Shown: positions 14,140 through 21,153, counted from the stretch's first letter. The stretch is 23,365 nucleotides of DNA from CAYFWT01 sp964346955 (GCA_964346955.1 CAYFWT010000026.1:1-23365), one strand, 5' to 3'. Numbers and translations are program-made. The notes: generated by a model not told the origin, from the letters alone.

Positions 14140-14946
14140 ATGCAGAAAAATCGTATTACTCAATCAATCGTAGTTGGTTTTGCTACTTTAATGGCCGCCA
14201 TCAGTTGGTCTGGATTGAAAGCTATTCTGTCAGGAGATGGCAATTGGATTTGGCCAAGTCTTGGTTTTCTAATTTTGTTAATTTTTTTAAGTTTAAATTG
14301 GCTCTTGACTAAATCGAAAGCTGTCTTGTTAACCACTCTTGTTTTCATTTTAGTCAGCTTTTTCCTTTCTTTTGGTCTCAAATTAGAATATTTAGTTGCC
14401 TTATTAATTGCTTTGTTGCTTTTTATTTTTGGTTCTTTTCGGGCAATTAACGAGAAAAAACTCCGAGTTAAATTCCAACCAGAGAAAATTCTTCGACGGA
14501 GCTTACCGGCTGTCTTAACTGGCTTGTCTTTAGTTATTGCCACCGCTTATTATTTCTCTCCTTTGATGCTTGAAAATCAAAACCAAATTAAAATTCCTCG
14601 TCCTTTATTCAATATAATTATTCGGCCAATAACCGGGGCAATTGAGAAACAGCTGCCAAGTTCCCGACTTACAGAGCAACTTGGCCTTTTAGAAGAAAAC
14701 GAGAAAGATTTACAAGATGCCCTTTATCAAGCAGTTAACCAAGAAATTAATAAATTTGGTCAACCTTATCAAGAGTACTTCCCTCTTGGTTTAGCAGCTG
14801 GTATCTTTTTAGCTTTAAGGACAATGGCCATTCCCTTTATGTGGCTGATTATTTTAATCAGCTGGCTGATTTTTAAAGCTTTAGTTTCTTTTAAAGCTGT
14901 CAAGATACAAGAGAAAGCAGTTTTGAAGCAGGTAATTGAGATATAG
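14140..14946 (+). CDS. Uncharacterised multi-pass membrane protein
   Basis: 268 residues, not recognised. About seven hydrophobic segments: near 8-28, 36-56, 62-80, 82-100, 124-142, 212-230 and 232-252. Between the fifth and sixth lies a soluble stretch (about 150-205) rich in Glu, Gln and Asn (LTEQLGLLEENEKDLQDAL), probably helical. A basic cytoplasmic loop (INEKKLRVKFQPEKILRR) lies at about 103-120. No catalytic motif is visible. It sits directly before dnaJ in a chaperone region, which may hint at envelope-stress or membrane protein handling, but that is only context. Start chosen from the promoter, which leaves no room upstream. The stop lies inside the following inverted repeat. Confidence 0.75.
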   Translation: MQKNRITQSIVVGFATLMAAISWSGLKAILSGDGNWIWPSLGFLILLIFLSLNWLLTKSKAVLLTTLVFILVSFFLSFGLKLEYLVALLIALLLFIFGSFRAINEKKLRVKFQPEKILRRSLPAVLTGLSLVIATAYYFSPLMLENQNQIKIPRPLFNIIIRPITGAIEKQLPSSRLTEQLGLLEENEKDLQDALYQAVNQEINKFGQPYQEYFPLGLAAGIFLALRTMAIPFMWLIILISWLIFKALVSFKAVKIQEKAVLKQVIEI

Positions 14947-15032
14947 AATTTGGAATCTGGAATTTGGAATTTAGCCAATAAGAAAATATTAAAATTTAAG
15001 CTAACTTCTAAATTCTAACTTCTAAATTCTAT
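14943..15032 (+). repeat. Low-complexity inverted repeat before dnaJ
   Basis: 33-nt arms (14943-14975 and 15000-15032) built from GAATTTGGAA/GAATTTAGAA words pair at 27 of 33 positions, and several mismatches are G-U on the plus strand. The loop is 24 nt of A-rich sequence. It overlaps the stop of the upstream gene and ends 5 bases before dnaJ. Related in words to 21025-21143. Confidence 0.75.
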
Positions 15033-15037
15033 TTTTT

Positions 15038-16120
15038 ATGGCTAAAGATTATTATGAAATACTAGGAGTTCCTCGAAGCGCCTCGGAACAAGAGATAAAA
15101 AAAGCTTACCGTAAATTAGCTCTTAAATATCATCCTGATCGAGCTCCAGAAAATAAGAAAAAAGAATACGAAGCAAAATTTAAAGAAATTAGTCAGGCCT
15201 ATCGGGTTCTCTCTGATAAAGAGAAAAAGGGTCAATACGACCAATTTGGTCAAACTTTTGAAGAGGCGGGCCGAGGTTTTTCGCAACAGGATTTCCGTTC
15301 TTTTTATGATGTTTTTGGTGGTCGGGATATTTTTGAGGACTTGGGCTTTGGTAGGATTTTTGAAGAGATATTTGGTTTTGGGCCAAGAACCAGAACTAGA
15401 CCAGCTACTCAATATGGCCAAGATATTGTCATCGATACAGCGATAGATTTAGAGGATGCTTTTCATGGGACTCAGAGAGAAATTGAGTTGCGAAAGATGG
15501 TGGTTTGCCAAGAGTGTCATGGCCAAGGTGGTCAGTCATTGAAAAAATGCTCAACTTGTCAAGGAAGCGGCTACGAACAAATAAGGGGTTCTGGGCTTTT
15601 TGGTATTATTATTCAACAAAGATTTTGCTCTCAATGTGGTGGTCGAGGAGAAATACCAGAGGAGACTTGCTCCCAGTGTCATGGCCAAGGAATAATTAAA
15701 GAGACTAAAAAGATAAAAGCGGCTATTCCAGCTGGTATTGAAGATGGACAAACTTTGAGATTAGCTGGACAGGGAGAGGCAGCTCCTTATGGTGGGCCAG
15801 CCGGTGATTTATTCATCAATGTCCGTATTCGTCCTCATAAATATTTTGAGCGTCAAGAAGATGGTCTTTACTTTGATTTAGTTATCAACTTTGCCCAAGC
15901 TACTTTAGGTGATAAAATAGAAATACCTACTTTAGATGGTCAAGTTAAATTAAAAATCCCTGCTGGCATCCAACCAGGTGAGATGATAAAGTTAAAAGGC
16001 AAAGGTATGCCTCGCTTATATGGACGGGGCCGCGGTGATTTAATTGTTAGGGTTCAGGTAAAGGTACCTAAGAAATTATCTCGAAGAGAGAAGGAAATTA
16101 TTAGAGAATTAGCTAAATAA
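15038..16120 (+). CDS. dnaJ: Chaperone protein DnaJ (Hsp40)
   Basis: 360 residues with all type I domains. J domain 1-70 with HPD at 32-34; G/F-rich region (about 75-118, with FGGRD and GFGRIFEEIFGFGP); zinc region with four CxxCxGxG repeats starting at C157, C171, C197 and C211; then the C-terminal substrate domains (AGQGEAAPYGGPAGDLFINVRI, GDLIVRVQVKVP). It delivers unfolded clients to DnaK and stimulates its ATPase. It is separated from dnaK by three unknown genes, unlike the usual dnaK-dnaJ pair. The start lies just after a long inverted repeat, with no Shine-Dalgarno sequence. Confidence 0.98.
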   Translation: MAKDYYEILGVPRSASEQEIKKAYRKLALKYHPDRAPENKKKEYEAKFKEISQAYRVLSDKEKKGQYDQFGQTFEEAGRGFSQQDFRSFYDVFGGRDIFEDLGFGRIFEEIFGFGPRTRTRPATQYGQDIVIDTAIDLEDAFHGTQREIELRKMVVCQECHGQGGQSLKKCSTCQGSGYEQIRGSGLFGIIIQQRFCSQCGGRGEIPEETCSQCHGQGIIKETKKIKAAIPAGIEDGQTLRLAGQGEAAPYGGPAGDLFINVRIRPHKYFERQEDGLYFDLVINFAQATLGDKIEIPTLDGQVKLKIPAGIQPGEMIKLKGKGMPRLYGRGRGDLIVRVQVKVPKKLSRREKEIIRELAK

Positions 16121-16126
16121 TATGTA

Positions 16127-16344
16127 AGAGTTCGGGGTAACCATTTCGAGAAGCCTAGATGACAAAAGCAATGTCATCCTGAACGAAGTGAAGGATCCCG
16201 GGCGTATACCACGGGGTCCTTCGGTCGCTTCGCTCCCTCAGGATGACCCGCTTTTGTCATCTCGGAGCAGCGGCTTAAATAATAAGTAGCAGATAAACCA
16301 AGTCACGGCCGCTGCGTCTTCGAAAAATGGTTACCCCGAGCTCT
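16127..16344 (+). repeat. Three-way-junction palindromic element, copy D (with nested insertion)
   Basis: 218 bp, six bases after the dnaJ stop and ten before the next gene. Outer arms AGAGTTCGGGGTAAC (16127-16141) and GTTACCCCGAGCTCT (16330-16344) pair with one T-G wobble. Stem I (AGATGACAAAAGC with GCTTTTGTCATCT) encloses a second palindrome at 16173-16247, which accounts for the extra length. Stem II is GCAGCGGC with GCCGCTGC. The interior is closest to copy A. Confidence 0.9.
16173..16247 (+). repeat. GTCATCCTGA palindromic repeat nested in copy D
   Basis: 75 bp bounded by GTCATCCTGA (16173-16182) and TCAGGATGAC (16238-16247), with inner complementary blocks (GAAGTGAAGGATCCC with GGGGTCCTTCGGTCGCTTC). 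Very similar GTCATCCTGAGCGAAGC-type palindromes are dispersed in many bacterial genomes. It sits in the loop of stem I of copy D and is absent from the other four copies. Confidence 0.85.
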
Positions 16345-16354
16345 AAGCTTTATA

Positions 16355-16900
16355 ATGGGCATTCGTGAATTTTTAACTAATTTCCATATTGGAGCTGCCT
16401 CAGGCTGGGACTTGTTTATTATTTCAATTTTTTTGATTGCCATGATTGTCTATGGTTTTTTTCTTGGCCGCAATCGGATGATTATTCTACTTATCAGCAG
16501 CTATTTTTCTCTAGCCATTATGCAAGTTTTGCCTTGGTCGCGATTAGCTTCTTTGGGATGGCTAGGCCTTGATAAAGAACCTTCCACTCCAACCCAAATC
16601 TTATTCTTTTTAGGAATGATTTTATTATTCTATTTTCTGATTCCTCGTTCAGTTTTAAGCTCCACTTTAAGAATCAGAAAGAGGGGAGAAGCTGCCTGGT
16701 GGCAATTGTCCATTTTAAGCGTTGTCCAAATTGGCTTGCTAGCCGCGGTGATTATTTCTTTTTTACCCAGAGAAGCCGTAATTGAATTTAGTCCTTTGAC
16801 TGAAAAAATATTTATTGGCCCAGAAGCTTATTTTGTTTGGGTGACTTTGCCCATTCTCGCCCTGGTCTTAATGCGCCGGAGAAGAAAGATAGAGGATTAA
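16355..16900 (+). CDS. Uncharacterised membrane protein, possibly CvpA-like
   Basis: 181 residues with about five membrane segments: near 19-36, 40-58, 82-98, 112-133 and 150-168. A basic loop (TLRIRKRG) lies at about 103-110 and the C-terminus is basic (MRRRRKIED). The first helix pair, WDLFIISIFLIAMIVYGFFLGRNR, vaguely recalls the start of CvpA-type proteins, but I see no decisive motif. It begins ten bases after repeat copy D and is followed by an intrinsic terminator, so it may be the last gene of the dnaJ transcript. Function unknown. Confidence 0.75.
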   Translation: MGIREFLTNFHIGAASGWDLFIISIFLIAMIVYGFFLGRNRMIILLISSYFSLAIMQVLPWSRLASLGWLGLDKEPSTPTQILFFLGMILLFYFLIPRSVLSSTLRIRKRGEAAWWQLSILSVVQIGLLAAVIISFLPREAVIEFSPLTEKIFIGPEAYFVWVTLPILALVLMRRRRKIED

Positions 16901-16932
16901 TTCTCAAGATTTACAATTTAAGATTTTAACTT

Positions 16933-16972
16933 GCCCCGTAGAAAATAGAAATTCTATGGGGCTTGATTTTTG
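16933..16972 (+). terminator. Intrinsic terminator after the 16355 gene
   Basis: GCCCCGTAGA (16933-16942) pairs with TCTATGGGGC (16953-16962) with one G-T pair; the T-rich tail TTGATTTTTG follows. The tail overlaps the -35 of the tRNA promoter. Confidence 0.8.
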
Positions 16973-16991
16973 TTCTAAATAGCGGTAAAAT
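16963..16991 (+). promoter_or_regulatory. Predicted promoter of tRNA-Lys and ddl
   Basis: TTGATT (16963-16968), 17 bp, TAAAAT (16986-16991). Start near 16998, four bases before the mature tRNA 5' end at 17002. Confidence 0.55.
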
Positions 16992-17001
16992 AAAAAATAA
17001 T

Positions 17002-17072
17002 GGGGGTATAGCTCAATGGTAGAGCAGTAGGCTTTTAACCTATTGATGGGGGTTCGATTCCCTCTACCCCTA
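17002..17072 (+). tRNA. tRNA-Lys (anticodon TTT)
   Basis: Full cloverleaf. Acceptor GGGGGTA (17002-17008) with TACCCCT (17065-17071, one G-U), D arm GCTC/GAGC, anticodon stem GTAGG/CCTAT with loop CTTTTAA (anticodon TTT at 17034-17036), 4-nt variable loop, T arm with loop TTCGATT, discriminator A at 17072. CCA is not encoded, so it must be added by a nucleotidyltransferase. It sits 33 bp before ddl and is probably processed from the same transcript. Confidence 0.95.
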
Positions 17073-17105
17073 CTAGTAAAAAATTAAACCAAAATTTCAA
17101 ATCTT

Positions 17106-18080
17106 ATGAGGAAACTTAGAGTAGCAGTTTTAATGGGAGGCAAGTCTTCGGAGTATGAAATTTCTTTGGCCACTGGAGAAAATGTTATTGAGAATTTGGA
17201 TAAAAAGAAGTACCAGGTAAAGCCAATTATCATTACCAAAAGAAACCGCTGGACCTATCAAGGAAAAGTAACCGAAGCAGAGAAAGCTTTAAGAGGAGTC
17301 AATCTTGTCTTTAATGCCATGCATGGCCAATATGGTGAAGACGGGACTGTTCAAGGGGTTTTAGATTTTTTAGGAGTGCCCTACACTGGTTCCGATGTTT
17401 TGGCCAGTGCTTTGGCCATGAATAAAATCAAGTCGCGAGAACTTTTTCGATTAAATGGTCTCTTAACCCCGCCCAGTTTGGTTTTAAATAAAGTTACTTG
17501 GCTAAAAGAGTCAAAGAAAGCTCAAAGAATAGTTGCCAAGGTATCTTTACCGGCTGTAGTCAAACCAAGTAACTTAGGTTCCAGTGTTAGTGTCTTTGTT
17601 ATCAAAAATAAAAGAGAATTTGAGCCAGCTTTTAAAAAAATTTTTGAAACTTCGGATAACCTTCTTATAGAAAAATATCTTGATGGCTTAGAAGTTACTT
17701 GTGGCATTCTAGAGAATTTTAAGAACCAGCCATATTGTCCTTTACCAGTGACTGAGATTGTTCCGCCCGACGGCCATTTTTTTGATTATCAGGTTAAATA
17801 TGATGGTCAGACTCAAGAAATTACTCCAGCCAGAATTGATAGAAATTTAACTAAAAAAATTCAAAGAGTCGCTCAAAGAGCTCATCAGGTTTTGGGCTGC
17901 CGAGGTTATTCCCGGGCTGATATGATTGCTAAAAATAAAAAAGTTTATCTTTTAGAAGTCAATACCTTGCCCGGTTTAACCAAAGCTTCTTTGGTGCCTC
18001 AGGCGGCTCAAGTAGCTGGCCTTGACTTCCCTCAGCTTTTAGATAAGCTTATTAAATTAGGCTTGGGGAGGAATAAATAA
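17106..18080 (+). CDS. ddl: D-alanine--D-alanine ligase
   Basis: 324 residues, ATP-grasp enzyme that joins two D-Ala for the peptidoglycan pentapeptide. Seen: N-terminal GGKSSEYEISLATGENV; HGQYGEDGTVQGVLDFLGVP and YTGSDVLASALAMNK; the ATP-grasp lysine in LPAVVKPSNLGSSVSV; the substrate loop FDYQVKYDGQTQEITPA, which resembles D-Ala-specific enzymes; and the metal/ATP-binding EVNTLPGLTKASLVPQAA. It lies after tRNA-Lys without a visible promoter of its own and before a small membrane protein gene 29 bp downstream. Its pathway partners mraY and murD are about 4 kb further on. Confidence 0.96.
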   Translation: MRKLRVAVLMGGKSSEYEISLATGENVIENLDKKKYQVKPIIITKRNRWTYQGKVTEAEKALRGVNLVFNAMHGQYGEDGTVQGVLDFLGVPYTGSDVLASALAMNKIKSRELFRLNGLLTPPSLVLNKVTWLKESKKAQRIVAKVSLPAVVKPSNLGSSVSVFVIKNKREFEPAFKKIFETSDNLLIEKYLDGLEVTCGILENFKNQPYCPLPVTEIVPPDGHFFDYQVKYDGQTQEITPARIDRNLTKKIQRVAQRAHQVLGCRGYSRADMIAKNKKVYLLEVNTLPGLTKASLVPQAAQVAGLDFPQLLDKLIKLGLGRNK

Positions 18081-18109
18081 ATTAACAAGTTCTTTAAAAG
18101 GAGAAGATT

Positions 18110-18307
18110 ATGAAAAAAAGAATTTTAGTTTTTGGAGGAAGCATATTACTTCTCGTTGGCATTGCGGTTCTTTTTAAAGGCGGCTGGTGGGAAACAATAG
18201 GAGCAGCTATTCTAATATCCCTCGGCGGAATTATGCTTTACGAGGGTATGGCTAAAATTTTTTGGTTAAAGAGTATATTCAAAATGATAGATTTTGAAAG
18301 GAGATAA
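18110..18307 (+). CDS. Small membrane protein with two membrane segments
   Basis: 65 residues. Basic start MKKR, hydrophobic segment at about 5-22, a GGWWE turn, a second segment at about 28-45 rich in Gly, then an amphipathic tail ending FERR. AAGGAG (18098-18103) is 6 nt before the ATG, a standard Shine-Dalgarno spacing that supports real translation. It lies 29 bp after ddl and is followed by an intrinsic terminator, so it ends that operon. Not recognised; a role in the envelope is a guess from its position. Confidence 0.75.
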   Translation: MKKRILVFGGSILLLVGIAVLFKGGWWETIGAAILISLGGIMLYEGMAKIFWLKSIFKMIDFERR

Positions 18308-18321
18308 AACAAACTCTAAGT

Positions 18322-18355
18322 AGGCTCTAATTCGCTAAGAATTAGGGCCTCTTTG
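18322..18355 (+). terminator. Intrinsic terminator of the ddl operon
   Basis: AGGCTCTAATTC (18322-18333), loop GCTAA, GAATTAGGGCCT (18339-18350), a 12-bp stem with one T-G pair, then CTTTGTT. Confidence 0.75.
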
Positions 18356-18364
18356 TTATCAACA

Positions 18365-18393
18365 TTGATTATTGCTGGGGAAAATGGTAGGAT
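18365..18393 (+). promoter_or_regulatory. Predicted promoter of aspS
   Basis: TTGATT (18365-18370), 17 bp, TAGGAT (18388-18393). Start near 18400 gives a leader of about 24 nt without a Shine-Dalgarno sequence. Confidence 0.5.
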
Positions 18394-18423
18394 AATTGAA
18401 GATTATTAAGCTCATATTAAGAT

Positions 18424-19824
18424 ATGAAGCGTATTTTAGCTATTGAAACAATTAAAAAAGTAGGTGAGGGGGTTAAGTTAGTTGGCTGGGTCCATAGTCG
18501 GCGAGACCACGGCCAAATTATTTTTATTGACCTGCGAGATAGAAGCGGCTTAGTCCAATTAGTTTTTGTACCAGAAAATGAAATTCTTTATCGATTGGCC
18601 AATAAATTGCGAAGTGAATGGGTTATTGAGGCAGTTGGTAAAGTTAATGAGCGTCCCGGAGGGATGGAAAACGAAAAAATTCCTACTGGGGGAATAGAGA
18701 TAGAAGTTAGCCAATTAAAAGTCTTAAATGAATCAAAGATACCGCCTTTTGAAATAACTGAGACCAAGGGAATTAATGAAGAACTGCGATTGAAGTATCG
18801 CTATTTAGATCTACGTCAAGAAAGGATGAGAAAAAATTTAGTCCTGCGACATAAAGTGATTAAGTTAATCAGAAACTTTATGGATAGGCAGGGCTTTATT
18901 GAAATAGAGACACCTATTTTAACTAAATCAACCCCCGAGGGAGCCAGAGATTTTTTAGTCCCCAGTCGTCTTCATCCAGGTGAGTTTTACGCTTTACCTC
19001 AAGCTCCCCAGCAATTAAAGCAATTGTTAATGGTGGCTGGTTTAGAAAAATATTTTCAAATTGCTCGCTGTTTTCGAGATGAGGATTTACGGGGCGATCG
19101 TCAGCCAGAATTTACTCAATTAGATGTGGAAATGTCTTTTATCCGGCAAAAGGATATTTTAAATGTCATTGAGAAACTTTATATTAGAATTGTTAAAGAA
19201 TTAGTTACTTTTGATGAGAGTTTATCTAAAACACTTACTTTTAGACCATTTTTAAAAATAGATTATCAGGAAGCAATTAAAAAATATGGCACTGATAAGC
19301 CAGACCTGCGAGAGGACCCTAAAGACCCCCATGAATTAGCTTTTGTCTGGATTCTCAACTGGCCACTTTTTGAATGGAACAGTCAAGAAAAACGATACGA
19401 GCCAAATCATCATGTTTTTACTGCCCCCCAAGAAAAAGATTTACCCTTACTTGATAAAGAACCTTTAAGGGTTCGTTCTTGGCAGCATGATTTAGTTTTA
19501 AATGGTCATGAGATAGGTGGAGGCAGTCTCAGAATTCATCGGAGAGAAATACAAGAAAAAATATTTAAGTTGGTTGGGCTAACTAAGGAAGAAATAGAGA
19601 AAAAGTTTGGCCATTTGCTCAAGGCCTTTGAATATGGGGCACCACCCCATGGAGGTATTGCTTTAGGTGTAGATCGCTTTTTAATGATTCTTTTAAATGA
19701 AAAAAGTATTCGAGAACTTATTGCTTTTCCTAAAACAGGTGATGGTCGAGACCTAACTATGGAGACACCAACGCCGATTAATCCAGACCAGCTCAAAGAA
19801 TTGCACATAAAGATTTCTTCCTGA
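18424..19824 (+). CDS. aspS: Aspartate--tRNA ligase lacking the GAD domain
   Basis: 466 residues; typical bacterial AspRS is about 590. The N-terminal OB-fold (1-105, GWVHSRRDHGQIIFIDLRDRSG) binds the anticodon. The class II core has motif 1 (FIEIETPILTKSTPEGARDFLVP), motif 2 (FQIARCFRDEDLRGDRQPEFTQLD) and motif 3 (GAPPHGGIALGVDRF). The sequence is of bacterial type, but where the GAD insert should follow YGTDKPDLR (about residue 295) it passes straight to EDPKDPHELAFVWILNWPLFEWN. Thus the roughly 120-residue insert is missing. His29 in RRDHG matches the residue reported in non-discriminating AspRS that also charge tRNA-Asn; a GatCAB amidotransferase would then be needed. That last point is inference. 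Confidence 0.96.
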   Translation: MKRILAIETIKKVGEGVKLVGWVHSRRDHGQIIFIDLRDRSGLVQLVFVPENEILYRLANKLRSEWVIEAVGKVNERPGGMENEKIPTGGIEIEVSQLKVLNESKIPPFEITETKGINEELRLKYRYLDLRQERMRKNLVLRHKVIKLIRNFMDRQGFIEIETPILTKSTPEGARDFLVPSRLHPGEFYALPQAPQQLKQLLMVAGLEKYFQIARCFRDEDLRGDRQPEFTQLDVEMSFIRQKDILNVIEKLYIRIVKELVTFDESLSKTLTFRPFLKIDYQEAIKKYGTDKPDLREDPKDPHELAFVWILNWPLFEWNSQEKRYEPNHHVFTAPQEKDLPLLDKEPLRVRSWQHDLVLNGHEIGGGSLRIHRREIQEKIFKLVGLTKEEIEKKFGHLLKAFEYGAPPHGGIALGVDRFLMILLNEKSIRELIAFPKTGDGRDLTMETPTPINPDQLKELHIKISS

Positions 19825-19841
19825 TTTCTTGCTGAGTCCCT

Positions 19842-20015
19842 GAGGGGTCGGCCTAACCATTTTGAGAAGCCTAGATGACAAAACATAACAGCCGGAGTGA
19901 AATAATAAGAAAAGTTCTGTTTTGTCATCTCGGAGCAGCGGCTTAAATAATAAGAACGAATACAACGGATCCCCAGCCGCTGCGTCTTCGAGAAATGCGT
20001 TAGGCCGACTCCCTC
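19842..20015 (+). repeat. Three-way-junction palindromic element, copy E
   Basis: 174 bp, 17 bases after the aspS stop. Outer arms GAGGGGTCGGCCTAAC (19842-19857) and GTTAGGCCGACTCCCTC (19999-20015) pair with one bulged base. Stem I is AGATGACAAAACA with TGTTTTGTCATCT; stem II is GCAGCGGC with GCCGCTGC. The interior differs from copy C at only a handful of positions, while the outermost bases of the arms differ strongly. Confidence 0.9.
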
Positions 20016-20036
20016 TAACAAACGAGTCTATTTACA

Positions 20037-21023
20037 ATGCTAGCTAAGTTTTTGACCATTATTTTTGTTCTTTTCAATCCTTTTGTTTTTTTGATTGGCC
20101 AGCCAATCTTATCTCCCGTAAAAATTTCCGAGCTTTCTTCTCAAAAAAGTAGTCCTCTAGAAATAGAAAACCAATGGAAAGGATGGGGGAATTGGGGAAA
20201 ATCTCTAATTTCGTCTTTTTGGTCTACTAACCCAAATTTTTTACCTATTCGTGACTGGAATATAAATGAACCAGAAATTGAGGCCGAGGCAGCTTTAATT
20301 GCTAAAGTCAGCTCTCTGGAACCATTTAACCTAGACAATATTCTTTATCAAAAGAATATTGATGAGGTCTTGTCAATTGCCAGCTTAACTAAATTGATGA
20401 CTGCTCTGATAGTTTTAGAAAATACGAATTTAGAAGAAGTGGCCACTGTCTCTGAGAAAGCAGTGGCTGCTTACGGAGAAATGGGTGGTTTAGTTGTTGA
20501 TGAAAAAATTTCAGTTAAAAATTTACTTTACATTCTATTAATGGAATCAAGTAATGATGCGGCCGTTGCTTTAGCTGAATATTATCAAGGGAAAACAAAA
20601 AAGGATTTTGTCAGCTTAATGAATAAAAAAGCCAAAGAGCTAAACTTAGCCAATACTTATTTTGTTGACTCTAGTGGCTATGAGCCGGCTAATGTCTCCA
20701 CCGCCAGAGGAATAATGGAATTGGTCAAATACAGCTTCCGCCAGCCAATTATTTGGCAGATTTTAAAAACACCAACCATTAGTTTATCTTCAATTGACGG
20801 AGGAATTAATCATCATTTGACTAACACTGACGAACTATTAAATCGTTTACCTAATATTATTGGAGGCAAAACCGGTTATACTGAGGAGGCTCAAGGTTGT
20901 TTAGTTTTAGTAATTGATGAGCCTCAATCAGGAAGATTAATTACCGTAGTTTTAGGAGCCCAAGAAAGATTCCTCGAAACAGAAAAATTAATCCAATGGG
21001 TCAATCAAGCATATCAGTGGTAA
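20037..21023 (+). CDS. D-alanyl-D-alanine carboxypeptidase (S11 family)
   Basis: 328 residues. Hydrophobic N-terminus (about 1-25) acts as signal peptide or anchor. The penicillin-binding triad is complete: S116-L-T-K119 (SxxK, in IASLTKLMTALI), S171-S-N173 (SxN, in MESSNDAAVALAEYY) and K278-T-G280 (in GGKTGYTEEAQGCLV). It removes the terminal D-Ala from pentapeptides and so limits cross-linking; it acts outside the membrane. It is shorter than E. coli DacA (about 400) and has no room for the C-terminal beta domain and amphipathic anchor after the catalytic domain, so the N-terminal helix may hold it in the membrane. It starts 21 bp after repeat copy E and precedes mraY. Confidence 0.94.
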   Translation: MLAKFLTIIFVLFNPFVFLIGQPILSPVKISELSSQKSSPLEIENQWKGWGNWGKSLISSFWSTNPNFLPIRDWNINEPEIEAEAALIAKVSSLEPFNLDNILYQKNIDEVLSIASLTKLMTALIVLENTNLEEVATVSEKAVAAYGEMGGLVVDEKISVKNLLYILLMESSNDAAVALAEYYQGKTKKDFVSLMNKKAKELNLANTYFVDSSGYEPANVSTARGIMELVKYSFRQPIIWQILKTPTISLSSIDGGINHHLTNTDELLNRLPNIIGGKTGYTEEAQGCLVLVIDEPQSGRLITVVLGAQERFLETEKLIQWVNQAYQW

Positions 21024-21024
21024 A

Positions 21025-21143
21025 ATTAGAATCTCGAATATAGAATCTTGAATATAGAATTGAATTAAGAATTTTAGAATATAATTCTTATTCTCAATTC
21101 CAGATTCTATCTTCCATTCCAGATTCCAGGTTCCAGATTCTAA
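21025..21143 (+). repeat. Low-complexity inverted repeat between the carboxypeptidase gene and mraY
   Basis: The left half is made of TAGAATCT/GAATATAGAAT words (about 21025-21080) and the right half of ATTCCAGATTC words (about 21082-21143), roughly the reverse complement of each other. A long imperfect hairpin results. The words match those at 14943-15032. It fills almost all of the 130-bp spacer. Confidence 0.65.
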
Positions 21144-21153
21144 ATTCTAAATA

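Noticed and set aside
3033..20015. The five palindromic elements as a CRISPR array or phage attachment sites
   Set aside because: They are kilobases apart, with no regular short spacers, no cas genes and no integrase in the window.
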